From contig SWDN01000016.1 of assembly GCA_005116775.1 (NCBI GenBank), forward strand, positions 8,576 to 48,711: 40,136 nt of DNA. The letters are read 5' to 3'. The first letter of the stretch is position 1. Every line of letters starts with the position of its first letter. A program made the translations under genes and the position numbers. Positions 27,046 to 34,573 of this stretch are shown here, in pieces. The notes below the pieces were generated by a model. It did no database searches. It was not told the DNA's origin and saw only the letters and a list, made by a program, of their open reading frames with translations. The stretch comes from Nitrospira sp. (GTDB lineage: Bacteria > Nitrospirota > Nitrospiria > Nitrospirales > Nitrospiraceae).

Positions 27046-27573
27046 TTAGGCCGCTGTCCTCATTTTGCGACGAGCCAAGCCGACCAAGCCGACTAACCCG
27101 CTGCCGAAGAGCCACACTGCGGCAGGGACTGGGACTGGTGCGGTCGATCCCCATAACGCGACCTGGTAGGTCGACCCCGACTGGCCGGCGCCTTGTGGAT
27201 GAAGATGATAGTCTCGCGGCAATCCGAGATCAGCTAGGAACACCGAAAAATGGTTCGCACTCGGGGCCACGACCTCCGTGTCACCGTTGTTTTCAAAGAT
27301 GGGGACGCCGAAAAGCTGGATGCTATTCACCGTAGATGTCATGTTGAAATGTGTCCACGAACCGAGATCGAAATTGATAGTATCGAGAAATAAACCACTG
27401 TCCGCCGGATTGACGTTTAAGATGACCGGATTGGATGCAGTCCCCAGGTCGCCCGGATTGGAACCAAATATGCCTGCGTCAAGCGTGACGGCCTGGGCAT
27501 TCGCGCTCAGAGCGAGCACGCCGGCTGCGACCAACCCGACGAAAACTTTCTTGAACTTCATATGTGCGTTCAT
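27046..27573 (-). CDS. VPLPA/PEP-CTERM exported protein
   Basis: A 175-residue secreted protein. A signal peptide (about 1-26, with cleavage near ANAQA) is followed by a beta-rich body with no named domain, containing segments such as FDLGSWTHFNMTST and PRDYHLHPQG. The tail VPVPAAVWLFGSGLVGLVGLARRKMRTAA is a textbook VPLPA-CTERM signal: motif, membrane helix, Arg cluster, end. The start could be the first ATG or the ATG four codons later. A GAGGAA lies upstream. In exosortase systems such proteins are thought to be cleaved and attached to, or released with, extracellular polysaccharide. It is separate from the next gene by a hairpin and about 115 bases. Confidence 0.85.
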   Translation of the reverse strand: MNAHMKFKKVFVGLVAAGVLALSANAQAVTLDAGIFGSNPGDLGTASNPVILNVNPADSGLFLDTINFDLGSWTHFNMTSTVNSIQLFGVPIFENNGDTEVVAPSANHFSVFLADLGLPRDYHLHPQGAGQSGSTYQVALWGSTAPVPVPAAVWLFGSGLVGLVGLARRKMRTAA

Positions 27574-28196
27574 GGTGAGTTCCTCTCATGGTTCTGGATG
27601 ATGGATTTGTCTTTATGTTGCGGTCTGGTGAATCCACTCAACTCCACTGAGTCGTGTGCTGTGCCGAATGCCTCCGCATGAAACGGCCACCTCCTAATTC
27701 TCTCCCCCATATGAGAAAACGGCTGTTGGTCCTCTTGCCTCGTGCGATGTGGATCACGCTCTCCACGAATATGGTTGTAGTGTTTACCAGAGCCTCTTCG
27801 AGACCTGCTACTGCCCCATGCACCAGATGCTACAGATGTGATGAAAAGTACGGTCTAGGCTGAGAAATCAGACGTTCACGCCGTGGCTGAGAAGAAACTG
27901 TTGCATCTGTAGCATCCTGAGCAAACGTGAGTAGACGATGGCATCTATTGCGCGTATAGATCCGCGTCTACTGCTGGAGGGCTCAGCACAGTCAGCGCCA
28001 CTGGTGAATTGCCGGAATCATCGCGGACCAGTCGTTAGTCGTACGAAAGGGCGTGTGTTAAACGATTGAGACCTGCGGCCCAGTATTTCTCGTTGCAGGT
28101 GTTGCATTGGGAGCGTTGATCGGTAGAAACGTTCGTCGATGCCGAGATAAACGTAAGTTTCATTGCCCCGTAACAGTTTTACCAACGGAGGGTATT
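27574..28196. other. Divergent promoter region between two VPLPA-CTERM genes
   Basis: No supported gene was seen in these 623 bases. The region contains two perfect copies of a 13-bp motif (GATGCTACAGATG at 27826-27838 and its complement at 27904-27916) in inverted orientation. A related motif recurs at 30913-30935 upstream of another gene of this island. Confidence 0.6.
27819..27916. promoter_or_regulatory. Inverted pair of putative regulator-binding motifs
   Basis: GATGCTACAGATG (27826-27838) and CATCTGTAGCATC (27904-27916) are exact inverted copies, 65 bases apart between arms. The left copy is preceded by TGCACCA, as at 30913, where TGCACCA is followed by TGTGCAACAGATG. This suggests an upstream activator site shared by the VPLPA-CTERM promoters. 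The protein that binds it is unknown. Confidence 0.45.
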
Positions 28197-29087
28197 ATGA
28201 ATCGTTGGCTTGTTCGGTCGGCCGCCGCGCTATTGGGCGTGGCTGGCCTGTTCCTATCGGTTGGGCAGTCGTCCGCCCACGTCGTGTTTGGCAATTCGCT
28301 GTTTTCGGATGCGAGCATTGTCGATCCGATTACAGGCGTTGCCGGAGTAGGTTCCACATTTTCTAATCAGAATCGAACGGTGCGCAGCAATGCCGGATGG
28401 GTGGCGGGGTTGGACGCAACTACCGGAGGTGATTCGCACAATGCGAGGTTCATGTATTTCAATCTGGCTGGGGCCGCGACCATCGATTTCACGATCAACG
28501 CCACGGCGAATTCGAATGGCGCGAGCCTGCTGAACCCCGGCTACTCGCTCTTTTCGGGCGCTGTGCCAAACGTCTCCCATGACGGCGGTTACTATCCCGG
28601 CAAAACTACCTTTGCCAGTTGGTCGCCGTTCGCAGCAGAGAATGCAGACATTCTCGCCCAGCCCGACAATGGAGGAATAGGTGAGAGGTGGGGTGATTTT
28701 CGGGCGAATGCGGACGTCACCATGAGGGCCGACGACAGTGGCGGGAACCCCATCGTCAGCACAATGACCTATACCGGTCTCTTCGGCGCCAATAGCAACG
28801 CCAACAGCATCAGCGGGCAGTATACACTCGGCCCTGGCCTTTATACCCTGGTGGTCGGGGGCGTCAACTCGACAGACCTGGCAGTGCTGTTATCGCATGC
28901 CATCGCCACGAACGGCGATTACACCACACCATCGGGAGCATTGACCGGATACAACAATGCGCGGCTCGCACGGAATTTCAATATTCAGTTCAATGTCGCC
29001 CCCGTGCCACTGCCCGCGGCAGTCTGGCTGTTCGGAAGCGGGGTAGCCGGCATCATTGCGTTTGCGCGACGACGAAAGTCCGTCTAA
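28197..29087 (+). CDS. VPLPA-CTERM exported protein with mature N-terminal His
   Basis: A 296-residue secreted protein. The ATG at 28197 is chosen because GGAGGG precedes it, and a clean signal peptide then runs to QSSA. Cleavage would leave His28 as the mature N-terminus (HVVFGNSLF). The body shares several blocks with the product of 29607-30686: an N-terminal His, NAGWVAGL, DSHNARFMYFNL, LNPGYSLFSGAVPNVSHDGG, ATFASWSPF-like, LGPGLYTLVVGG. The C-terminus is VPLPAAVWLFGSGVAGIIAFARRRKSV, a classical VPLPA-CTERM tail. Function is unknown; three conserved His suggest a metal site. A strong terminator follows at 29110. Downstream on the same strand lies a decayed piece of the synthase-like gene. 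Confidence 0.88.
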   Translation: MNRWLVRSAAALLGVAGLFLSVGQSSAHVVFGNSLFSDASIVDPITGVAGVGSTFSNQNRTVRSNAGWVAGLDATTGGDSHNARFMYFNLAGAATIDFTINATANSNGASLLNPGYSLFSGAVPNVSHDGGYYPGKTTFASWSPFAAENADILAQPDNGGIGERWGDFRANADVTMRADDSGGNPIVSTMTYTGLFGANSNANSISGQYTLGPGLYTLVVGGVNSTDLAVLLSHAIATNGDYTTPSGALTGYNNARLARNFNIQFNVAPVPLPAAVWLFGSGVAGIIAFARRRKSV

Positions 29088-29109
29088 GTTCGAGAACGGG
29101 CTCTTCCGT

Positions 29110-29157
29110 AAGACGGGGGCTGGCGGGTTCGATCCCGTCAGCCCCCGTCTTCTTTTA
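29110..29157 (+). terminator. Intrinsic terminator
   Basis: An 18-bp stem (29110-29127 with 29134-29151, one G-U pair) with a 6-base loop is followed by CTTTTA. It starts 22 bases after the stop of the VPLPA-CTERM gene. Confidence 0.9.
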
Positions 29158-29232
29158 TCGATCGTTGTGAGAGAGGGGCATGAACCAGATCGATCGGAAC
29201 AGCGCATCGTCCCTGCAGCTCATGGGCAACTC

Positions 29233-29425
29233 GTGTGGTATCTGACCGTCACGATCACCACCACCGCCATCATGATTTTGAGTTGTTCAGCACGAGAATC
29301 ATCGGCCAGTTTTATGGCGTCAGCCTGTAGGTGTCACCTTTCATCACAGCGACTTTGATCGCATTGGCCTGGGATGCTTTCTTGGCGAGTATGTCGTCGA
29401 TCCGTTGTTCCGTTTTTTGTCATTC
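29233..29425 (+). pseudogene. Decayed 5' fragment of the membrane/spermidine-synthase-like gene
   Basis: This stretch aligns by eye with the first ~190 bases of the intact gene at 31085. Shared runs include ATCTGAC-GTCACGATCACC, AGTTG-TC-GCACGAGAATCATC, CAGTTTTATGGCGTCAGCC (29312 area), TTTGATCGCATTGGCC and TTTCTTGGCGAG. It has frame changes and an in-frame TAG just after GTCAGCCTG. No start with a ribosome site and no downstream part remain. It is best read as the relic of a second copy that once followed the VPLPA-CTERM gene at 28197. Confidence 0.8.
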
Positions 29426-29553
29426 GTGAAGCGTAGGACGGAAAGAGTGTGACTATATCTTTGCTTGCGAGACGCGAGTGATGTATCGGCGGTTGTAGCG
29501 GCAGCAGTCATGAACCATGTGGACGAGGGAGAATGACCAGTCCAAAGCTCAGC

Positions 29554-29591
29554 AAAAACCCACTCGGAGGAATCTCTGCGATTCCTCCGAG
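29554..29591 (-). terminator. Intrinsic terminator
   Basis: A perfect 12-bp stem (29563-29574 with 29580-29591, arm CTCGGAGGAATC) with a 5-base loop is followed on the minus strand by GGGTTTTTG. It ends the VPLPA-CTERM gene that stops at 29607. Confidence 0.88.
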
Positions 29592-29606
29592 CGCAAACAA
29601 CTGTGC

Positions 29607-30686
29607 TTAGCCTTTAGCCATCATCTTGCGACGAGCCAGGCCGACTAAGCCGATGAGGCCGGTCCCGAACAGATACACGGCGGCCGGCACTGGGACAGGC
29701 GACATTTCTCCGTTCACCGCCATGGAGATGTGCATATTGCGCGTCCCGCGCAGTTTGAAATAGGGATCGGTAGAGGCAGGGTCGGCGGGGTTGCTGGGGT
29801 TGCCGAAGAACGTTCCGTTGCAGGAAGTGGAGACTCCCGTACATCCTTGCGGTGTGCCCTGCTGCACTTCGGTAAAGAGGGAAGCCAGGTCGGTCTGGCT
29901 GGTGCCGCCGATGACCAGCGAGTAAATACCAGGTCCCAAGGTACCGGTCCAGGTGACGCTGTTGTCGAGAACATCGCCGTTGTGGCCGTCCCCGACGGAA
30001 AAGCCTGTATAGATTGCGGTAGCCACTTCGCCATTGTTGTTACCCATGGTGAAGTTGGCGTCGGCCTGGTATACGCCCCAATTGGCGCCACCGAAATCGA
30101 CAGCGCCGCCGCCCTCGGGGATAATTTCATCCATGGCGTCGAAGAAGGGCGACCACGTGGCAAAGGCGGGAACGTTTTGCAGATGGCCCCCATCAGCATT
30201 ACCGACTGTGGTCCCGACCATGGCGGGGGTTTGCAAGGCGGTGATCTGGGCCGGGGTCAGTCCATTGAGGTCGCCCACGCCATCGTGGGATCCTGCGGGC
30301 ACCATGCCGGTGAACAAGGAAAATCCCGGATTCAGCGTCGAAGGAGTCAGACCAAGGCCGGCGACGAAAGCGTTGGGCATTCCGGTCACCGTGATGCTGA
30401 CGTTGGACGACTCGGTAAGACTAAAAAACCGAAAGCGGTTGTTATGGGTGTCGGCCAGCGTATCGACCGTCGCGGTCCGATTGACGCCGTTGTTGCTCAT
30501 GCCGGAGATCCAGCCCGCGTTGCTGGACACGGTGGGATTGAACCCGTTGCTCCCCGTGACACCCCAAGTATTGGTGCCCTGGTCGTAGAGGGAACTGCCG
30601 TAACCGACGTGCGCGGAGGCCGTACCGGCAGCCAGCGTGAGGGCCATGGCGGAGAGGCATCCCAGTATGAAGGATTTACTCATCAT
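29607..30686 (-). CDS. VPLPA-CTERM exported protein with mature N-terminal His (paralogue)
   Basis: A 359-residue secreted protein. The frame is open to 30854, but the ATG at 30686 follows AAAGGAAG and gives a clean signal peptide ending TASA. Cleavage would leave His26 as the mature N-terminus (HVGYGSSLYD). Shared with the protein at 28197 are NAGWISGM, DTHNNRFRFFSL, LNPGFSLFTGMVPAGSHDG, FATWSPF and LGPGIYSLVIGG-x-x-TDLA. It is longer, with an insertion after SHDG (VGDLNGLTPAQI) and a Cys pair near the end (CTGVSTSC). The tail VPVPAAVYLFGTGLIGLVGLARRKMMAKG is a VPLPA-CTERM signal. It is divergent from the synthase-like gene at 31085. Confidence 0.88.
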   Translation of the reverse strand: MMSKSFILGCLSAMALTLAAGTASAHVGYGSSLYDQGTNTWGVTGSNGFNPTVSSNAGWISGMSNNGVNRTATVDTLADTHNNRFRFFSLTESSNVSITVTGMPNAFVAGLGLTPSTLNPGFSLFTGMVPAGSHDGVGDLNGLTPAQITALQTPAMVGTTVGNADGGHLQNVPAFATWSPFFDAMDEIIPEGGGAVDFGGANWGVYQADANFTMGNNNGEVATAIYTGFSVGDGHNGDVLDNSVTWTGTLGPGIYSLVIGGTSQTDLASLFTEVQQGTPQGCTGVSTSCNGTFFGNPSNPADPASTDPYFKLRGTRNMHISMAVNGEMSPVPVPAAVYLFGTGLIGLVGLARRKMMAKG

Positions 30687-31084
30687 ATATACACTTCCTT
30701 TCGTACGGTCTATTATTGTTTGTTGATGTGAGCAAAGTGTGCATTGACCAATCGTAGAGCCGTCGCTGTTGTCCGGCCTAGCGCTTTCCAAAGTGAACAG
30801 GCCGCTCAGCGTACTGCGCGCAGCGTTCCTCCTTTCCCCTGGCTCTGAAGTCATTACTCTGCTTCACTTCGCCACCTCTTACCAAAGTCGGAACTCGTCC
30901 TCTACAGCCAGGTGCACCATGTGCAACAGATGAGACAAAATCGTCCGAAATTGACAAGTGCTCAGCCGGCCGCTCCGCCTATTCGGACCTGATTCATGCT
31001 AAATGTAGGAGCGTTGGTAAGGCTCTCCATGGCACCCCGCCAAGTTCCGCAGGGAACAGCCCTAAATCCAAACCGTCCGGAGGA
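30687..31084. other. Divergent promoter region (VPLPA-CTERM gene / synthase-like gene)
   Basis: No supported gene was seen in these 398 bases. The segment 30913-30935 begins TGCACCA and contains TGCAACAGATG, matching 18 of 23 positions of the motif at 27819. I found no sigma54 -24/-12 pair with correct spacing and no clear sigma70 promoter. Confidence 0.5.
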
Positions 31085-32593
31085 ATGCCCGTGCTCTATC
31101 TGACTGTCACGATCACCGGCGCCGCCGTCATGATTCTGGAGTTGCTCGGCACGCGAATCATCAGCCCGTTTTATGGCGTCAGCCTGTACGTCTGGTCGTC
31201 GCTGATTGCCGTCACCTTGATTGCCTTAGCCTTGGGCTACTTTCTTGGTGGAGTGCTCGCCGATCGATTTCCGGCAGTCCGTCTTGCCCACATCATTATG
31301 TCCTCTGCCCTCACAACCGTGATCATTCCCTTTCTTACGGGGCCGATTCTCCGCGCGACCGATGTGCTCGGCCTTCGTGCCGGCGCATTCGCGAGCGCAC
31401 TCTTGCTCTTCACGCTGCCGCTGACGGCGCTGGCGATGGTCGGCCCCTATGTGATCAAGCGCGCGACGCGTGATTTGAGCGGCGTGGGCACGGCCTCCGG
31501 CACTGTCTATGCCGTCAGCACTGTCGGCAGTGTGGTCGGCACGTTGCTGCTGGGGTTTTTCCTGCTCCCGCAATTCGGAACGAGGGCGATTGTCTTCTCA
31601 CTCAGTCTGATCTTAACCGGCCTTGCCATGGTTATCGCCTTAAGTGAAAGGCGGAGTGGCACAGGACTTCGATCTATCTGGATTCTGATGACTGTCGGCT
31701 TCTGTGTGGGCGCCGGCGCGATAACCGGCTATGCCGTTCAGTCGAAATCGGTTGAAGGATTCACCGTGCAATCGGAGGCGGAGAGTCTCTACGGGTGGGT
31801 GCGGGTCATCGACGATGAGCGGCGGGGATTCCGCCTGCTGTTGTCTGATGCGTCGGTGATCAGCGCGGTCGATCTGAAGGAAAATCGAAGCCGCTTAAGC
31901 TATCAAGAAATCATGGGCCTGCTCCCCACGATTCACGGTGATGCCGAGCGGGCATTATTGATCGGGCTGGGCGGCGGGCATGTCGCGAAGGATCTGAAGG
32001 CCCAGGGCGTGACGACCGACACCATCGAGATCGATCCGGCGGTCGCCGATGCTGCCAGGCGATTTTTTCACTTCGAACCGACGGGCCTGTTTCTCGTCGG
32101 CGACGCCCGTTATGAGATCAAGCAATTGACGACACCCTACGACCTGATCATCCACGATTGCTTTACCGGTGGAGCTGAACCGACGCATCTCTTGAGCCAA
32201 GAAATGCTCGCGTCCCTTCGATCGCTGCTGGCCGATCGGGGCATTCTCGCCCTCAACTATGTGGGATTTACGACCGGAGCGGGATCGGACGCGGTACGAG
32301 CCATTCACCACACGCTCATAAGTCTGTTTCCTCAGGTGCGAGTGTTTGTCACCAGCAAAGAGGAGTTCACCGATTTTGTCTTCCTGGCCTCGGCGGAGTC
32401 TATTCACCTAGATACTCTCGGTGAGGATCGCCACATTCGTTGGCTCCTGGACCATGAACACATGATGGACAGCACCGAGAGTTTTACAATCACCGACGAC
32501 TACAATCCTATGGAGAGCCGTCAAGTCCGCAAGGCGGAAACCTACCGGAAACATTTTCTCGATCGCATTGCCTTCGAGCTGCTGCTGCGCTAG
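31085..32593 (+). CDS. Membrane protein fused to a spermidine-synthase-like domain
   Basis: A 502-residue protein. Residues 1-205 hold about six membrane segments of the MFS/SpeE-fused type (start MPVLYLTVTITGAAVMILELLGTR, with the ExxGxR-like ELLGTR and SPFYG). Residues about 235-470 form a Rossmann methyltransferase fold like spermidine synthase: LLIGLGGGHVAKDL (about 294), IEIDPAVADAA and YDLIIHDCFTGGAEPTHLLS. Key SpeE residues for polyamine binding are not clearly kept, so true spermidine synthesis is uncertain. Proteins of this fused type are often found beside PEP-CTERM genes. GGAGGA precedes the start. A relic of a second copy lies at 29233-29425. Confidence 0.85.
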   Translation: MPVLYLTVTITGAAVMILELLGTRIISPFYGVSLYVWSSLIAVTLIALALGYFLGGVLADRFPAVRLAHIIMSSALTTVIIPFLTGPILRATDVLGLRAGAFASALLLFTLPLTALAMVGPYVIKRATRDLSGVGTASGTVYAVSTVGSVVGTLLLGFFLLPQFGTRAIVFSLSLILTGLAMVIALSERRSGTGLRSIWILMTVGFCVGAGAITGYAVQSKSVEGFTVQSEAESLYGWVRVIDDERRGFRLLLSDASVISAVDLKENRSRLSYQEIMGLLPTIHGDAERALLIGLGGGHVAKDLKAQGVTTDTIEIDPAVADAARRFFHFEPTGLFLVGDARYEIKQLTTPYDLIIHDCFTGGAEPTHLLSQEMLASLRSLLADRGILALNYVGFTTGAGSDAVRAIHHTLISLFPQVRVFVTSKEEFTDFVFLASAESIHLDTLGEDRHIRWLLDHEHMMDSTESFTITDDYNPMESRQVRKAETYRKHFLDRIAFELLLR

Positions 32594-32740
32594 GTTTCTC
32601 TGCGCCGCCCTGTCTTCTCCTGGCGTTCACTCATCAAGATTGCAGGGGCCTGTTCTTGGTCCAACCACACACAGCCGCATCATATCTCGACAACCCTCTT
32701 TTACGGCTCATCTTATCTACGGTAGAGTGAACGGCAATCG

Positions 32741-34537
32741 ATGAAATCTTCAATACGACTCGCCACAATCTTATGCCTGCTGCTGTGTATCGGCGTAATC
32801 GGCGCAACTTCGCTCGCTTGGGCGGAACTGCAGCCTAATCAGGTCGTGATTCTCGCCAATGCGAAGAGTTCTGAGGGTCTGTCTGTGGCTGCGCACTACG
32901 CCGCGCAGCGCGGTGTTCCGGTCAATCACATTGTGAGGCTCGATCTTCCCATTCGAGACAATCTCACCCGCCAGGAATACGAGGAGTCCGTCGTCGTTCC
33001 GTTGCGAAGGGCGCTCGAATCCAAGCAACTCGCTTCGACCGTTAGAGTCATCGTGACGACATACGGAGTGCCGCTGCGCGTCGAGGCCCCGCGTCTTTCA
33101 ATAGATGAGCAACGCTGGTTGGCAGAGGCTCAGAGCCTGGTCAAGACCAGCCGCGCTAGATTGGAACAACTCCAACAGAGGTTCGAACAGATGGCACCTG
33201 GATCACCGAGCGCAGAAAGTTCGCAACCGACTACGAAGCAGGAGATTCTTGAAATGGCCCGGACTATGGCGCTCGTGCCGCAGGTCGATCAGGCTTGGCG
33301 CGCAGCCGTGCAGCACATCCGGCAACTTCCTCAGCCGGAATCGGAGAGAGCCCTGCAAGAAATGCTACGCCTCACTCAGCAATATGGCGGATGGGGCATT
33401 CTCCTCCAGAAAGAGACGGGGACCGGTAGGCCCGGCACCTTCACCGACACCTCGACGATGGCTGCCCGGAGGAAACTTCTCGAACAGACCGGTCCCTACT
33501 GGACGGGACTTGGCCGCGAGCCGATTCGGTCTCAACGGCAACTCATCTACCGCTGGACGGAACAGCTATTCGGTGTACGCGGGGTGCTTGAACTGGCGAG
33601 TAACGAGGTGGACCTGCTCACCTCTACCCATGCAGATGGTAGCCTCGACAGTGAACTCAGTTTCTTGTGGTGGGACCGGGATCTCTACCCGGTCGCCTGG
33701 CGCTGGGGAAACCCATTATTTGAGGACTCGGCTGCGATCCCGGACGATCTGCCCACCCTCATGGTGAGCCGGTTGGACGCTCCGACAGCCGAATTGGCGA
33801 AGGGGCTTGTCGATCAGGCGCTGCAGGCCGAGCGATCAGGATTGCACGGCACCCTGTATTTCGACGCGCGTGGATTGAAAGCCAAAGACGCGACCGACAC
33901 CTATGGGGTCTACGATCAAAGTTTGCGGGATGCCGCTGAGGTGGTGAAACAACAGTCCGATTACCGGGTCGTGCTGGATGATGCTGAAGCGACATTGAGC
34001 AAACCGGGAGCAGCCCCGGACGTTGCGCTCTATATCGGGTGGTACAGGCTGCGATCCTATGAAGATGCCTTTACCTTCAAACCAGGCGCGATCGGCTATC
34101 ACATGGCGTCGGCTGAGGCGATCACGGTGCACGATCGTGGCGAACGGGGGTGGTGCAAGAATGCGTTGGAGCGCGGGATCACAGCCACGCTCGGCTCGGT
34201 GGGAGAGCCCTATCTGGATGCGTTTCCGGAGCCGGCGCGCTTTACGACGTTGCTGCTGACGGGGAAGTATTCGCTCGCCGAGGTCTATTATTTGACGAGC
34301 CGCTACGTGAGCTGGCGGATGGTGTTGTTCGGCGATCCGCTCTACAACCCGATGAAGGGACGATCACGCCCGACAGCGGACTCTGCTGGTTCTTTGCCGG
34401 CCCCTCCCTCAGAGCGACCACTCGGCGAACCTCCAGCCAGACTCACGCAGAAGCATCAGGCGCAACGGGACCAGATGGCCAGGCTGGTGAAACTCCTGCT
34501 CAATGCGGAAAGCGGCAGCCCAAAACCAGCCCGATAA
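32741..34537 (+). CDS. TIGR03790 family exported protein
   Basis: A 598-residue protein with a signal peptide (about 1-28, ending LAWA). The mature N-terminus LQPNQVVILANAKSSEGLSVAAHYAAQRGVP matches the TIGR03790 pattern, and VIVTTYGVPLRVEAP follows. A long helical insertion (about 125-215) with Gln-rich stretches divides the domain. The last part includes VALYIGWYRL, ITATLGSVGEPYLDAFPEP and WRMVLFGDPLYNP, typical of the family. By family knowledge TIGR03790 occurs only in genomes with exosortase, so it belongs to this PEP-CTERM island. Its biochemical function is unknown. It begins 147 bases after the synthase-like gene. Confidence 0.85.
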   Translation: MKSSIRLATILCLLLCIGVIGATSLAWAELQPNQVVILANAKSSEGLSVAAHYAAQRGVPVNHIVRLDLPIRDNLTRQEYEESVVVPLRRALESKQLASTVRVIVTTYGVPLRVEAPRLSIDEQRWLAEAQSLVKTSRARLEQLQQRFEQMAPGSPSAESSQPTTKQEILEMARTMALVPQVDQAWRAAVQHIRQLPQPESERALQEMLRLTQQYGGWGILLQKETGTGRPGTFTDTSTMAARRKLLEQTGPYWTGLGREPIRSQRQLIYRWTEQLFGVRGVLELASNEVDLLTSTHADGSLDSELSFLWWDRDLYPVAWRWGNPLFEDSAAIPDDLPTLMVSRLDAPTAELAKGLVDQALQAERSGLHGTLYFDARGLKAKDATDTYGVYDQSLRDAAEVVKQQSDYRVVLDDAEATLSKPGAAPDVALYIGWYRLRSYEDAFTFKPGAIGYHMASAEAITVHDRGERGWCKNALERGITATLGSVGEPYLDAFPEPARFTTLLLTGKYSLAEVYYLTSRYVSWRMVLFGDPLYNPMKGRSRPTADSAGSLPAPPSERPLGEPPARLTQKHQAQRDQMARLVKLLLNAESGSPKPAR

Positions 34538-34573
34538 TCAGGGGTTCAGCCTTCAGCCTATCCACCTGAGTCA

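Noticed and set aside
29110-29151. T-arm-like GGTTCGATCC sequence suggesting a tRNA
   Set aside because: It is the loop of a long perfect stem followed by T residues; no anticodon or D arm can be drawn.
29730-30731. Long 333-codon open frame antisense to the VPLPA-CTERM gene
   Set aside because: Gly/Ala/Val-rich shadow of a Ser/Gly/Asn-rich gene with signal peptide, sorting tail and terminator on the other strand.
30687-30760. sigma54 promoter (GCACACTTTGC region) for the VPLPA-CTERM gene
   Set aside because: GG and GC are separated by 14 rather than 10 bases, so the -24/-12 pattern is not met.
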